Below, piece after piece: positions 32,156 to 43,440 of a stretch of DNA of 64,000 nucleotides. Every line of letters starts with the position of its first letter. Position 1 is the stretch's first letter. Source of the stretch: Siphonodentalium dalli (taxonomy: Eukaryota > Mollusca > Scaphopoda > Gadilida > Siphonodentaliidae); the NCBI GenBank assembly GCA_032622095.1, contig CP136061.1, forward strand, positions 124,012,754-124,076,753, in the 5' to 3' direction. The notes beneath the pieces are model-generated. The model was not told the DNA's origin. It saw nothing but the letters and a program-made list of their open reading frames with translations, and searched no databases. The position numbers and the translations under genes are program-made.

Positions 32156-32969
32156 CTGTTTGTATTTATATAGTATTTATAATATATATTGTTTACCTTT
32201 AGTCACAATAAGTATGTTCAATCAATATTGAGAAGAGCGAAACGCAGGTCACATCTTCGCAAGAGCAATGGTTAAGTCTCTGCCACGTAATTTGTTGTTG
32301 AGCGGCCATTTGATAAATGAGCAGTAATTAAATTCTCACTCATTCAACAGCATAAAATCGCTAAGTTGTGGTCGACTCTTTTATTCTTTGTAGCCCATTA
32401 ATTGAAAGTTGCAGCAATTCTTAACGAACTTCACGCTCAAGTTGCTCTCGCCACTTGATATGTTTCGAATGACTGATCTATCGCGTGTGAAGTGATGATT
32501 TCCAAATTAGAAACTTACTAAACGACAAAACTACAAACCAGCATAATTTTCAGTAGTCATCGAGCTGCATTGAATTTGAATTTCCCATATACACCCAGTA
32601 TACATTCACAATATTGAAGCCCACTTAAAAGAAAGCGAATCGAGCGAGCTGAACGTAAGTGTTTATGCGCCGTTGTAAGCGGTACATTCCTGATATTATA
32701 TAACATAAATGAAGAACGTTTTGATGTTTCAGCTTTGATTCTTGATAAATACCTCTGATGATCATGGCTTTTTGATGCATTAAAGTCCGTATGTACGATG
32801 AGTCTGTACTCGCCACGCATGCCTATGTTGTCACTATTTAAAGAGACGTGGCTTATTCAAATTAAAAATTATGTCTGCATAGTCAGTGCTTAACTTTGAA
32901 GGAGGCATAATACATGTGAATAAATGCACGGAATAACAATCTACAAGTTTATATGATCTGACATAGCAC

Positions 32970-33110
32970 ATGTTGAATCGGCAATAACAATTTTCCAGTT
33001 GTTTTATATCGTTCGTCGAGCAGAAGTGAGATAAACGCTCTTTATGTATACCGTATTAGGTATACACTAACAATGGACGCTCTTTATTGTTCTATGTTGA
33101 AGATAAATCG
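32970..33110 (+). repeat. Dispersed repeat family R3, copy 2
   Basis: 'ttttccagttgtttt', 'cagaagtgagataaacgctc', 'accgtattagg' and a second 'gacgctctttattgttctat' follow the R3 consensus. The paired 'acgctctttat' motifs are about 43 bp apart. Confidence 0.55.
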
Positions 33111-33119
33111 CGTCGCCTT

Positions 33120-34230
33120 TTCTAAATTTCATGACTTTAAGACATTATTTCCGTGGTATATAACGTTCATATAAGACCATTTAACATATTTATCCACCTA
33201 TGCGTATATAAATTCAAGCTTCGAACTGCTGTTTAAAAAAAATGATATTTATATATGGTTGGTAGCAGTATAATATTGCTACTTCAGCCTTCTCGGCCCG
33301 GTGATTCGTCTTTTTCAATTTTCGTAAGATACTTCTCGAAACCGCCTAGGTATACGAATATAAGGTTCATGTTTGCATATTGGAATGTGGATCAAACACA
33401 ATTGTCATAATTCGCTCAATTTACCCTCCAAACAGCCTAATTGTCCATAAAATCTTAATATCTTTGCACAGAAACAATCAGTTAGATGACTTGATACAAT
33501 GCTGTCGGCGAGCATAAATCACGAACAGGTTTCAAATTTGCCGAAGATGAATAGAACAGACAGCAAAAACGGAGACAATTCCGATATGAATTGGATGACC
33601 AATGGTTGACCTGTACCTTTTGCCAATTTGTCAATATGTGTTAATTTCGAGCGTATTTTACACATAAAAGAGATATCGCTGGCGCTCCAACAACAATTGC
33701 GCAGTTTGTTGTTTTATTCCTCGGGGGATGTAACCGATGTTCGGTATGTTGCGACTTTTTGTGTGAATTTCGATGTCCTGTTCGAAGCCAGCGACTTGAC
33801 AACATGACACTACAAGCATGCCAACGTTACGCAAATAGTCGTTGACAAGCGATAAATGACCTTCATAATTATTCCTTGAAGGCACTTTGCTTCCAAAATA
33901 TTATCAGTGTCAGTTGAACGGTGTCCGGGATAATATAATGCCAGTGCGATACATTCCCTGTAGCTTGTGAGAATCGCACCTAGTACAAACGCTATCGCAT
34001 GCCAAATGGGGTGGGATGCTGAAAAATCGCAAGCCAATTTGCGCGCGATTTAGTTTGCCGTGTCCCGCGTGACTCAGCATCGCATGCGAATATCTTATAC
34101 TATGTTTCGATTGTAAAATTCAAAGAAATGTAACTCTAATATACCCGTTATTTAGTAAAAAATCATACCAAAAGAATGACACCACAAAGAGACACGTTTC
34201 AAAAACACTATAGGAAAAATCACTTTTAGG
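33120..34230. other. No recognised gene
   Basis: The minus frame at 33810-34037 has a hydrophobic N-terminal half, but no motif supports a call. Confidence 0.4.
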
Positions 34231-34239
34231 GTGGGTGGG

Positions 34240-34415
34240 CTTGGGGGAGGCGGACGGCACTGTCTAACCTGTTGCGTCACCCCTTTTTCAAATTGCCGCG
34301 GGGGCCTGATGGCTCATAAAAACAACTCTTGGGGGAGGCGGACGGCACTGTCTAACCTGTTGCGTCACCCCTTTTTCAAATTGCCGCGGGGGCCTGATGG
34401 CTCATAAAAACAACT
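34240..34415 (+). repeat. Perfect tandem duplication of an 88-bp GC-rich unit
   Basis: 'cttgggggaggcggacggca', 'ctgtctaacctgttgcgtca', 'ccccttt' and 'ttgccgcgggggcctgatgg' recur identically at 34240 and 34328. The identity implies recent duplication. It lies directly upstream of a TATA-like sequence. Confidence 0.9.
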
Positions 34416-34445
34416 CTATATATAAGCGCCCGCGGCTACCACTTT
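34416..34445 (+). promoter_or_regulatory. TATA-like element downstream of the doubled 88-bp unit
   Basis: TATATATAAG at about 34417-34426 is followed by a GC-rich stretch ('cgcccgcggctacca'). A start site would be expected near 34445-34455. No coding frame or known RNA is recognised downstream, so promoter function is inference from layout only. Confidence 0.25.
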
Positions 34446-34767
34446 ATAGCATCAAGGGTAGACTGAGCAAATCGAGACGGGATGCTGGTCCCGCCAAACT
34501 CTCCAGACGGCATCGACATATCAAAACGCATGCGATTCTCGCCTATCGTATCTGTATTTGGACGAGATAGTAAGACCATAGCCTGGAGAATCGATGCTAT
34601 TTTTCTATCACCGCTGTGGAAAACATCTGACTGATGTTTGGCTTCTTATATTATATTATATTTATTTTGACGATGGAATGTATATACATACTATTAAGAC
34701 ATATTAGTACTGTAGCTCGTCATTTTGATCGCAAAAATGAATAATTTGTTGCTAAACATGAAATATT

Positions 34768-34856
34768 CTTAACCTGGGTAACTTTATAACAAACCTCTCC
34801 AACCTGGGTAACTTTATCACAATTTCAGGAACCTGTGTAACTTTATCACAGAAAAC
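34768..34856. repeat. Three ~30-bp tandem units
   Basis: 'aacctgggtaactttat(a/c)ac' occurs at about 34771 and 34801, and 'aacctgtgtaactttatcac' at about 34831. Confidence 0.75.
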
Positions 34857-34859
34857 CGA

Positions 34860-37525
34860 TGAGAGTGACCTATTCAGCCATACTATTATGATGATGACTA
34901 TAATATACAATATTGTATTAAATTGCAGTATAATAATGATTTAGTTGCATTATATATAATGGTGTGTATTAGTGCCATATAATAATGTCAGCCTTTATAT
35001 TGATCTTAGATTTCGGATTAAGAAATAGGTGTAGAATAGATCCATTATAAAATGTGCAGTGAGGAGTGGAATTTCCCCACCCGTCCTTCGTCCATAGTCA
35101 ACGATAACATTGAAAGAGGGACTCTTTAAACGGGTCACTCTTATTTCCATAATGGTCCTATAGGAAGTAAGAGAGACGAGTGACGAATAGCATACTCCCC
35201 CCTGGGAGGAAAATAAAATAGTGTGCACGTTCAGGACATTTATATTAAGAAATAATGTAATAACATTGGCCAGTGTAGATAATCACGAATTTCCAGAAAA
35301 TGCTGATTACTGAAGTATAAATGATCGGATGTTTCATTAGTAATCACGCATAATCGTAATTTAAATCCATTAGCGAAATTAAATTAAATTAATAAATATT
35401 ACATTATTGTGCAAAAGTCTTATTTTTAGAAGGAAGCGTCCATTCAGATATGATATACATTAGTCATGTATATGTAATACATATACATGTGATGTATATG
35501 TAACACATATGCATGTGGTCCTAAAGGATGTCTGTGGGTTCTGTGAGGTTTCAGACGCTTGATATGATGTATTTTTGCGAGCGCCCACTTATCACTGTGT
35601 ATCACCACGTGATGATACACTGGGTGATCACTTACTCCATCACAGAAACCAAAAAAAAATTCTCTATACATGCATGGGAAATATTTCAGATGGGTTATCT
35701 TTAAGTCCCATACAATGATTGCAACTTCAAGTTGTACAGACCAGTGGGAAATGTGCCAAAATGAAGCCGATTCTTGTCAGAAGAAATTTAAAATTTACAA
35801 CTTCATGACATTTATTTTCTTCAAATTGTTTCCGGTGTATTTTCAGAGACGCACCCCCTTTTTCGAAGATTTGTGACAAATATCTACACGATAGCATAAC
35901 CCTTCAACGTATGACATATGCTTTCGTTATTGATTATGTCCAATGCTTTGTTGCACAATTGGAGACACGTGCGCTCAACGAAGGTTTTTTTTTTTTTTTT
36001 AAATGCAAGTTTGTTTTTTCCCCCAGGTTTTATGTACTTCATTTTATCAACTTGTTCGATACTTTAAATGCCCATCTTTCTTTTCCTGCTGGTCATGTCT
36101 GTGAACCTGCAGTAATAAACATTAAAAAGTCCAGAAATGCACTGAGGTCACAGTGATTGCACATTTCAAAATGTTCATAATGTCCTTAATCACATATCTT
36201 ACCAAATCGTCAACTCACGCAAACCACTCATTTGAGTACTCTGCCGAAGTTGGAAACATTTCTATATAACTGCAATAGTATAGAGCAACAATGCAATCAA
36301 TAACTCCCGGATGGTGAAAGTCCATTGAGTTGTTACTGCGTCCTTAAGTAATGTCACAGAGAGGATGTTAATATAGAGAGGATATTAATTTCAAATTGAC
36401 CAAATGATGATCAGTCAACTAAAATTTGTATGGACACTGCGATTTGATGGAATTCGTCGATGGTTTTAACATTAATCAGATCTTGGAAGAATTGTAAATA
36501 TTCTGTCAAGTTTGAAGTTGTGACTACTCAGTTGTTAAGTAGACAAGATTTTGATATCACGGGTGACATTGTCCTGGTAACATAATCGTCAGCGACAGTA
36601 TTGCTACATGTAGGCTAACTGTACTTTATAACTATTGCATACATGTGTATGATCAACGTCGGAATTATTGAGTATGAGTTTTGTGGAATCTGATTAAATA
36701 TATATAAAGTACACATAGTACATAAAGTTTGAATGCATGATTTATATGAATCAGAAAACACTTTGGATTTACCTGTATACATGTAGATCGTAATGCTCTC
36801 ACAAAAGGTAGTTTTGTTTACTAAAAGGTAGTTTTGTTAGGTAGTTGTCGTTCACTATATATTCCACACAGTAGACTTCGATGAATTTCCTAGAAAAAAT
36901 GACATACATATTTGCCATTGTTATAATATGTGCAAGACTCGTATTGATGACACGTCGATTACATTGCAAAATGATTGTAAATTTCGAAACATATTCTGAT
37001 TGAGTGCGGCGAAAAGCGTGAAAAGGAAAGTATTTTGTAGAAATTCGCACGTGTGTAAACCATATCTATAATATATACAAAATATCTTCGAATTTGTGTG
37101 GGCGAACGCTTCTGAAAGGAAATGTCCCCTAATATCAACACCCATGACGTTTGAATACCCCGAGGCAGCGGTTTGCGTGCTTTGGTGTACGAAGCATCCA
37201 TGGATAGCGAGCAAACAACTTTCAGCTCTGAAGTGTTTGAAATCTGACTTCTTTGATAAATCTTTTCAAAGAACTTGGGCGGATCGAAACAAAATATTTG
37301 ACGAAGTGACTTCGTGACAGTTTGAGCTAGTTTACTAATTGTTATTGGTTTCATCCTGATTGAGCCCGAATTAAGAAACTGTCAAAAGGCGGTATGAAGG
37401 TGTCAATATAGATTGAATGATTTCTCACTGGCCACCTGGTCGTCCCCGATACGATAAACATAATTTCAGATCTATAACACCAGGTGAACATATAGGTTAT
37501 TAACCATGATCGTTCGACATTTTAG
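34860..37525. other. No recognised gene
   Basis: AT-rich sequence with several frames of 60-130 codons on both strands (for example 36959-37354 minus), none with a family signature. It contains a 16-T run near 35985 and a small tandem 'aaaaggtagttttgtt' near 36805-36840. Confidence 0.4.
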
Positions 37526-37564
37526 ATCAACCATTTCATGTCGGGAGCTGCGCTGGTGTAGATA

Positions 37565-38093
37565 TTAAAGATGGATTATCTCTTCATATAACAATTTTGA
37601 AATAGTTTTTCGTGGGTATAAAAACATTTCAGGAAACGCTTCTATCAATTAATAATGATTTTATTTCTAATATTTTGTTATAAAATGAGATGATTAAATG
37701 GGACACTTTATTGTTCTATTTTTAGAACAGACCAATCAGGCGATACCATATAGCGATAGACATAATCAGGGTGTTCCAATATATATTCTCCGAACGTCAA
37801 ATGTCCCAGATTGATTGTTTGTATTGTTTTATTACATAGTTATAAGCGATAATGAGTCTAATTAACGTTTATTTGTGACAAAATTACACAATACAGTTTA
37901 TGGTATCTGTTAACAGTAACCACTATTGTTCGGTAGCTAAACAACCACACGTTTTTTACCAGAAAATATTCGAAACATAATCAATATTAATCGATAGAAG
38001 CATTTCCGGAGAGGGGTCTTAGATTCATATCTAATATTTTATACGCCGGTAACTATAGAACACATGTTTACAAAGTGATAGACCATCTTTAAA
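37565..38093 (+). mobile_element. TTAA-flanked inverted-repeat element, copy 3 (nested)
   Basis: TTAAAGATGGATTATCTCTT at 37565 and ATAGACCATCTTTAA near 38079-38092 form the ends. Imperfect inverted repeats extend about 110 bp ('cttctatcaattaataatga' against 'tcaatattaatcgatagaag'). Removing it with one TTAA restores MITE copy C ('gatattaa' + 'agaacctg'), compared with 'acatttaagtcttaagatc' in copy A. No transposase. Confidence 0.75.
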
Positions 38094-38232
38094 GAACCTG
38101 CGTCAGTCCATTATCATATATATATGTGAGTCTCACACAGGGAGCCTCTTATATAAGAGAACGCACTGACTTACAAGGCCAAGGTAAATAGTGTTAGGTC
38201 AGTGTATTCTATTATAAATTCGAGGCTCCTAT

Positions 38233-38414
38233 ACAGTAATGCCCTAAGTAATCGACTCCTTAACCACAGCAGAATTATGGGTAACTTTTCAGGATTTAGT
38301 CGGAAATATGGCTTGTTGCCATTCATCGGAAAGCTCTCCTCCACGAGAGCTTTTCGATGAATGGCAACAAGCCATATTTCCGACTAAATCCGGAAAAGTT
38401 ACCCATAATTCTTA
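38233..38414. repeat. 182-bp palindromic insertion with 5-bp target duplication
   Basis: 67-bp arms, 38271-38337 and 38345-38411, are reverse complements with few mismatches, around a 7-bp loop (CTCCACG). CCTAT lies immediately outside both ends (38228-38232 and 38415-38419). It sits inside MITE copy C at the centre of a palindromic core. Confidence 0.8.
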
Positions 38415-38654
38415 CCTATGGGAGACTTGCATAGACTTGCATATACACGTATAAGAGAATGCATTGGCACAGGGTTTTCGCAAAATTTCCAGTCACGGAA
38501 GAGTTAAGATCCGCTGCACCAATAGCCTCGAAGGTAACACGCTGCGAATGAGTGTATATAGAACCTCGATTTGTTCTCCGTGATATGGAGGGATGTCCTA
38601 GATCAACCGAATAAACGTAAACCGATCCTCACGATGTATACTCTGAAAGCAAAA

Positions 38655-38800
38655 CTACCATGCATGTTCTTCGGAATTTTCCAGCTGTTTTTCGCATAAA
38701 AGTGAGAAAAACGCTCTTCAAATTACAATATCAGGAATAAGATAACTTTTACGCTATTTTGTTCTATATGTCTGAGAACCGAATTGTCAAATTAAATTAC
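38655..38800 (+). repeat. Dispersed repeat family R3, copy 3
   Basis: 'ggaattttccagctgttttt', 'gtgagaaaaacgctcttc', 'caatatcaggaa' and 'cgctattttgttctatatg' follow the R3 consensus. Confidence 0.5.
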
Positions 38801-38986
38801 TTTAAAACGCACCATATAAAGAGCGAACACACGACAATATGTGTCGGTGTTTGTGTTCATTGTATATATTTGGTTACATTGGTAATGTAACTTAATGCAT
38901 GTTATCTCAAACGCTACATATGTACCGTTTATTGATATTAAACATTCAAATTCCAAATGTCTGGCACTGTGCACATGGTATTCGTA

Positions 38987-39242
38987 TTAACCATTTCTAT
39001 ATTAAATACTCATTGATGAGTAGTTCCCTTTGGAAATGTTCAGATAATAATTTCAATAACTTATGATCTGAACATTTCCCACCAATGAATATGATTTCTT
39101 CTGCGCCTGTATTATCTGTTTTTTTCTCTCTCTGTCGTCTGCTTTTGTTAGCGGAACACCGCTCCAACTCAATAATAAACCGTTCAAATTTAGACTTTTC
39201 TAACTGAATGGGAGAATCCACATACAGTATAGAAAGGGTTAA
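38987..39242. mobile_element. TTAA-bounded MITE (TTAACCCTTTCTATA family), 256 bp
   Basis: TTAACCATTTCTATATT at 38987 and ATAGAAAGGGTTAA ending at 39242 are inverted repeats. A pair 'gttcagataataatttcaat' / 'tatgatctgaacatttccc' makes an internal fold. This is the most complete member of the family in the window. Confidence 0.75.
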
Positions 39243-39418
39243 ATTATTTAATGTATTTATCGAGCTATTTTTGATACATGGGACCGGGATGTAACCAATA
39301 AGAGCATAATTCAGGCTTCAAACCGATATTAGGTTTTAAAGCAACATGGCGGTTTGCGTGCTCCAAAAATAAACCAAATAATATTCGCTTTTGAATTTAT
39401 CGAAATAGGTCGATAGAC

Positions 39419-39640
39419 ACTTGAACTACCTTCAACGGGCATTATATGTCACAGAAAGACGCATTGAAGTCATGAAAAATATAACTTTGAACACGGTGTT
39501 TGGGTCCCAAACAAACAGTAGCCATGTGCACGGAATGAAACAGAAAAGAGCGTTCCGTATTAGTCTATTCCTGGTATGGTAAAAATAAAGATCGTTTGCT
39601 TCACTTCTGTGCGAAACATCGACAACAGCTGGACAATGGC
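39419..39640 (-). repeat. Dispersed repeat family R3, copy 4
   Basis: The reverse complement matches 18240-18480, including 'accataccaggaatagacta', 'ggaacgctcttttctgtt', 'gggacccaaacaccgtgttc' and 'caatgcgtctttctg'. It abuts the outer end of the large inverted repeat. Confidence 0.65.
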
Positions 39641-40079
39641 TGCGGACACACGTATCACAGTAGCGATGGCATAGTAGGTGTGACAATTATATATGGTGGA
39701 GTTTGGTGACAATTAGTTGTCATAATTAATATGCCATATCTAGCCATGTCACCCGCTGCATATTCACACAATGAGTCCTCCAAAGTTCGTTATAATCAGT
39801 ATTTTTCTTGTTTTTGGTCCTTGTATAGTTCGCTTTGTTTATTCCAGACAAAACGTACTGCATGCATGATATGTGAGCGAATGAGGTATTGCCATGGTCA
39901 AACACAATTCTGGACGATGGATCGTGCAATTGTGTATATCGTAGAGAATACAATTAGTCCAGGAGATATTGGTCGACCTCTGCACCCCCCCCCCCCCCAG
40001 GACTTAACTTCACCCCACTAATTTTCTTCCATAAGGTCTCCTCTAATTTTTTTCACTTGTTAACAAGAAAAAAAAGTGG

Positions 40080-41160
40080 CCGCAGAGACTCCAGACAAGA
40101 TGGCGTCCATCATGGCGGCCATTTTTTTTAAATGCACCAGGTCTCTTTGATCGCCATTATAGTAAAGATGATAGCAAATGCGGTCTTGTTTTCCGCTCGA
40201 TTCGTTATGCTAATATACAACCCTTACAAATTAGCCAAAAATCCGACACCAGAATCCAATATGGCGGCCAAGATGGCCGCCGAAATGTGAAAATATGCTA
40301 GTTTTCTGACATGTTACCACCTTTCGTTTGTCTCTGTGGGAAAATGTTAGAATTTTTGCATCATGTTATACATTTATCATATAGAGGAGTCATTGGCGAA
40401 CACATGGGGACCATAATATGCATTCATTGCGGGATATTTTTGTCAGATATCACGTTTTCCCAAATGCCGGTATCATAGGTCAAAGCCGAATCTCCGTTAA
40501 TAACGGGATGTTATATTTCGAATCAATGAATGTTATTGCTATTATAACAACACCCATGCATATATATTTGCATGAGATACTCGAGCTAGGATTCCTCTTA
40601 TACCTGAGTGGAGGAATATTTACCCAAATCCAAGATGGCGGCCAAAATGGCCACCAGAAATAAAAAATCGCCGAAAATCGCTGATTTTAACATCAGTGAG
40701 CATTATTGTTATGACAACTCCACACCTGCTTACTATTGTAAGTTGGGAACACTTAGGCGAAGAAATTTCCTTGTACCATATCCAAATAAAAGTCCCCCAA
40801 ATCCAAAATGGCGCCCACAATGGCAGACAGATTTTGAAAAATTACCGAAATTCCCTCATATTCACATCATTGGGCATTATTGTCGAGACAACTCCATCCA
40901 TGCGTAAAGTTGAGTTGGAAATACTGAGGTGAAGTAATTACCTTACATCTCATGCAAGAAATTGTTTTCCAAATCGAAGATGGCGGCCAAAATGGCGACC
41001 GAAATTTGAAAACACGCCTACATTCATTTACTTTCTTAGGATGGGCGTTATTGTTTCGCGATTTCTACCCACCATTACATGTTGATATGTATGAATTATT
41101 CATTAGGGTTTGGCAAGTGATACTCACAGTCAATATGGCGGCCAAACTGGCGGGCAGAAA
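40080..41160. repeat. Six ~165-bp units with AAGATGGCGGC-type motifs (left arm)
   Basis: 'aagatggcgtccatcatgg' (40092), 'atatggcggccaagatggcc' (40259), 'aagatggcggccaaaatggc' (40634), 'aaatggcgcccacaatggc' (40806), 'aagatggcggccaaaatggc' (40978) and 'atatggcggccaaactggc' (41135) head successive units. The last four units also share 'attattgt(t/c)(a/g)(t/a)gac' style segments. AAGATGGCGGC equals the consensus bound by metazoan YY1. Mirrored in the right arm (43700-44770). Confidence 0.75.
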
Positions 41161-41399
41161 TTGAAAAGAAGCCGATATTATCACATACTAATTTCAACTT
41201 TTTGTCATAATATTGATTTGTATAAACAAAACGGTACATAATATAAGCCATATATTAGTTCCAATGTAAGTCGTAGCCTTTTGGAAGGATGAAAACCCAC
41301 AATCGCAATGTGGCATTTCAAAATCCATTCTCCACTAAGGGCTCATACTGGCCGTAACCGTATATAGGTGCGCCGAATAGTCATATTATGACTTCCAAG

Positions 41400-43440
41400 A
41401 ATCAAAACAACAGTACCTGAGCTTATTCTGAATTGCCACATTCAGCATTATCTAGACTCGTTTCCGTCTCTTCGTCATATTAATCTATCTCACTCACAAC
41501 AACAGTTCACTACTCTTCTTTGTAGGAGTGTGCCACTAATCGCAATGTTTCAAACAATACATATGCCGGTGTCCAGCTCACGTGTTGGTTTCGAAAGCTT
41601 GGAATTCTTAGCGAGCTTCATTCGTGGTATAGCTTATGATATAATTCAGATGCTACATATGGGGTATATGCGTCATCTTGTGCGATACACTATATATAAA
41701 GGTATTCGGTCGATGCGTATACTAGCTTTCATAAGGATCTATCTGCGTATTGTCAGCTTTGGTGACCTAATGGGGATAACAACGTGTACGCATGGTGATC
41801 TTCCCAAACAGCCACTTCTCAATATATGGTTCATCAATTGACATACTCATCTAATGCACTGACGTACCCGGACAACTTCTGTATATGGCTTCGAATGTTG
41901 AAAGCCCGACATTTGCCGGATGCAATTCTGCTAAGGCGTAGAAGACCATAATGCATAATATACCCAAACTCCTTGAACATGATCATAAGAAAAGGCTTGT
42001 TGGCGTCCAGCAATCGTCTCACCGAACAGATCCAAGCAGATGATAACAATACACACGTTGCTAGTTTGTGGGTATGTATCATGATAGTGGAAATGAAATT
42101 GGACCATGACTGTACCGCCCCTTATTTTGTTATGTTTTAGATTCAGACAGGATCTCATGTGTGGCTTTGCTTTCCTTGTATACTAAGATTGTATGTTCCC
42201 ATCCGTTTGGAAGCCGTTCTTAAACAACTGGATCAGGGGTATGTCATTGGCTACTGCTGTATAAGCCCCACAAAGACTGTGGTGTAGTCTTAAAGGCGAT
42301 ACCTTTGATAGTTGGTTGATATGTCATACTCACGCTGGGTGGTATGGTTCAAGAAAGTACAAATGCCATCAACAAAAGGGTGAAATGTTCAACGCGAAGA
42401 ACAGCCAGAGGAATGTTACGTTGATGAGCTGTTGCATTCAGTTCAACACACGTTGGTACACCAAGTGATTTCTTGATAACATCACCAATGCGACCATTTT
42501 CCTGCATGAGACACTAACTACTATATTCTAAAGTTATATATATAAAGCTATATGATCATAAAGGTCGCGTTCCCCAAAGGCCACAGCCATCGCCATCGAG
42601 ACTGTAAATTGTTCTTTAAACACATAGTGAAATAAATGCACCACATTTCCTGACATTTTCTTGAATAATACCGCCCACATACTGACACTAACCCCGAGAG
42701 AGGATAACAAAACACGCATACATCCATGCTATAAAGACATTATCCTTTAGTCCATCCGACTGTTTTGAGGGAGGCTAGCATATTATTATCCAGACAAAAG
42801 TGTACGTAGTTGAATCAGAAAGGCTAAACAAAACCGACACGCATGACATTCGATATCTTAAACATGCACCAGGTGTAGGGGTGGTGTATACAGTGGCCCA
42901 TTTCATTCCCACTATCATGGCGCATTTCCACAAACTAGCATCGCGAGCATTGTTCTTCTCTGCTGGGAGATATTCGACGAGACAACTGCGGGGCGTCACA
43001 GTTTGCTTCGGATAATGGTAAAGAAGTGTGGGTAGTCTGTACACCAGGGTCTTCTCCTTAGCTGATATACATCTGTCCAAGGGAATGAGACAGCTAGCAA
43101 CCTTCGAAACACTGTCGAAGTTGTCCACATATGCCAATGCGTTCGCTGAGTGTGAGTTGACGAACTATCTATTGAGAAGTGACTAGCTAACTGGTTCGCC
43201 AGGTGTACATGTCGTTATCCCATGGGGTATGAGACACATACATAGAGATGACCTTCTGTAAGCTAGACACCGGAAAATGAATTGTTTGAAACGTTATGAT
43301 TAGAGGGACCCTACTCCCAGGAAGTGGTGAATACTTTGTCGGTGTGAGCGACCTAGATTTATCAGATAAAGAAATGGAAGCTGGTCCAGATAATTATGGA
43401 CGTGACGTGGCAAATCAGAATCTGTTATCAGGTAATTGTT
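41400..43440. other. Unique centre of the long-inverted-repeat element
   Basis: The minus strand holds several frames of 60-120 codons (43137-42775, 42719-42534, 42158-41931, 42082-41834). They follow one another in the same direction, as a degraded multi-frame gene might. I recognise no catalytic motif, so a lost transposase is only a hypothesis. Confidence 0.3.

Larger units (their letters stand above)
37533..38508 (-). mobile_element. AACCCTTCCATGAC-family MITE, copy C, carrying two nested insertions
   Basis: On the plus strand it begins 'accatttcatgtcgggagct' and ends 'ccagtcacggaagagttaa', the reverse of copy A. The 'gagaa(t/c)gcact' cores and 'gtaaata(t)tgttaggtca' match copy A. It is interrupted by a TTAA element (37565-38093) and by a 182-bp palindrome (38233-38414). 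Confidence 0.75.

Noticed and set aside
33658-34037. Overlapping minus frames with a hydrophobic stretch, considered as a membrane protein exon
   Set aside because: No recognisable family motif or splice context.
36959-37354. 131-codon minus frame and opposing plus frame
   Set aside because: Mutual shadows without motif; no evidence for either strand.
42775-43137. 120-codon minus frame inside the long inverted repeat, considered as a transposase or viral protein
   Set aside because: No catalytic or structural signature could be identified, so only mentioned as part of the unique centre.
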